Source of the DNA: Burkholderiales bacterium PBB2
GTDB lineage: Bacteria; Pseudomonadota; Gammaproteobacteria; Burkholderiales; Burkholderiaceae_C
Reading direction: 5' to 3'
NCBI GenBank assembly: GCA_002255955.1
Contig: NKIM01000002.1
Location: 186,001-250,000, forward strand
DNA: 64,000 nucleotides
Positions within the stretch are counted from its first letter, which is position 1. Every line of letters starts with the position of its first letter. The position numbers were made by a program, and so were the translations under genes. Positions 63,557 to 64,000 of the stretch are shown piece by piece. Under the pieces are notes generated by a model. It was not told the origin of the DNA. It made no database searches and saw only the letters and a list, made by a program, of their open reading frames with translations.

Positions 63557-64000
63557 ATGAGTGCGCGCCCCTCCATCGGCTCCCCAAGCGACCCAAACGG
63601 TGTCATGGGTTGGCGGCGCTTCGACAGCCTGTTCGCCCGCCTGCTCTTGCTGCAGATCCTGCTGGCCCTGCTGCTGATGCTGGTGTTCGGTGCCCTGGTC
63701 TATATGGAGCGCAACAAGGCGGTGGCGCGCCTGGTGGGTGAGCGCTGGGCGCCCAGCCTGCGCCAGGCCGCGGGCTGGCCCGAGCCGGGCTTGAGCCAAG
63801 CGCGGCCCTTGCAGTACGGCCGCCAGGCGCCGCCGCCGGCCATGCGCTCGCTGCTGATGGGGCCGCGCATGGCCGCCTTGGTGGAGGAGCTGGAGCGCCA
63901 GGGCGTGCCGGTGCAAGCGGCGCGCATCACGCGCGGCGCCGACGCGCCCATGCTGTGGCTGGAGGTGGCCGGTCCGGCGGGGCAGCGCCAGTGGCTGGGC
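63557..64000 (+). CDS. Sensor histidine kinase, N-terminal part (runs off the window)
   Basis: 148 residues are visible. A cytoplasmic start is followed by a transmembrane helix (LFARLLLLQILLALLLML, then VFGALVYMERNK) and the beginning of a periplasmic sensor region. The kinase domains lie beyond the right edge. It is the evident partner of the response regulator encoded just upstream. Confidence 0.85.
   Translation, partial: MSARPSIGSPSDPNGVMGWRRFDSLFARLLLLQILLALLLMLVFGALVYMERNKAVARLVGERWAPSLRQAAGWPEPGLSQARPLQYGRQAPPPAMRSLLMGPRMAALVEELERQGVPVQAARITRGADAPMLWLEVAGPAGQRQWLG

Overview
The window is GC-rich, dense chromosomal DNA, most likely from a betaproteobacterium of the order Burkholderiales (Roseateles/Paucibacter/Mitsuaria-like). 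The basis is a family-level reading: a PEP-CTERM sorting signal, an OxyR with Cys199/Cys208, KatG and Dps close together, panB-panC, many GGGG-type lipoproteins, OPT and POT peptide transporters and an AA10 chitin-active LPMO. No rRNA, tRNA, CRISPR array, prophage or transposase was seen. The species call is inference.

Layout. 1-4 kb: an AraC-type regulator cut by the window edge, a possible dioxygenase and a large lipoprotein. 4.2-7 kb: a lower-GC patch with a small Cys-rich secreted peptide frame and a TonB-dependent receptor. 7-16.8 kb: AraC regulator, EamA transporter, HD-GYP phosphodiesterase, an eptA-pap2 lipid A modification operon, the LPMO, a racemase-SirB pair and an MBL-fold hydrolase. 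17-22 kb: two tandem paralogous exported proteins (only the second keeps a clear PEP-CTERM tail), a POT transporter and an orphan amino-acid binding protein. 22.2-24.1 kb: prfC, with an array of covarying hairpins directly behind its stop codon. 24.3-29.5 kb: serine hydrolase-TPR fusion, a porin/PstS-like pair, and a DJ-1-like gene coupled to a family 3 binding protein. 29.6-34 kb: OPT transporter with a TPR partner, two lipoproteins, dps.

34-45 kb is a signalling and oxidative-stress block: a TPR-GAF-GGDEF diguanylate cyclase, katG with a 38-residue membrane peptide gene behind it, a PepSY protein, an Ada-like methyltransferase, and oxyR translationally coupled to a TPR-GAF histidine kinase. 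The kinase and the cyclase share one sensory architecture but have different outputs. 45-51.6 kb: panB-panC ending in a strong terminator, tandem cyclophilin lipoproteins, an ABC permease/ATPase pair and trhP. 51.6-64 kb: beta-propeller lipoprotein, di-heme peroxidase, NDH-2, recG, a LexA-like box, a nucleotidyltransferase, a lower-GC alpha/beta hydrolase, TPR and GNAT proteins, a polysaccharide deacetylase, and a two-component system whose kinase runs off the right edge.

The items most worth following up are the hairpin array at prfC, the oxyR-kinase coupling with the shared kinase/cyclase sensor module, the Cys-rich peptide frame before the TonB receptor, and the 38-residue gene behind katG.
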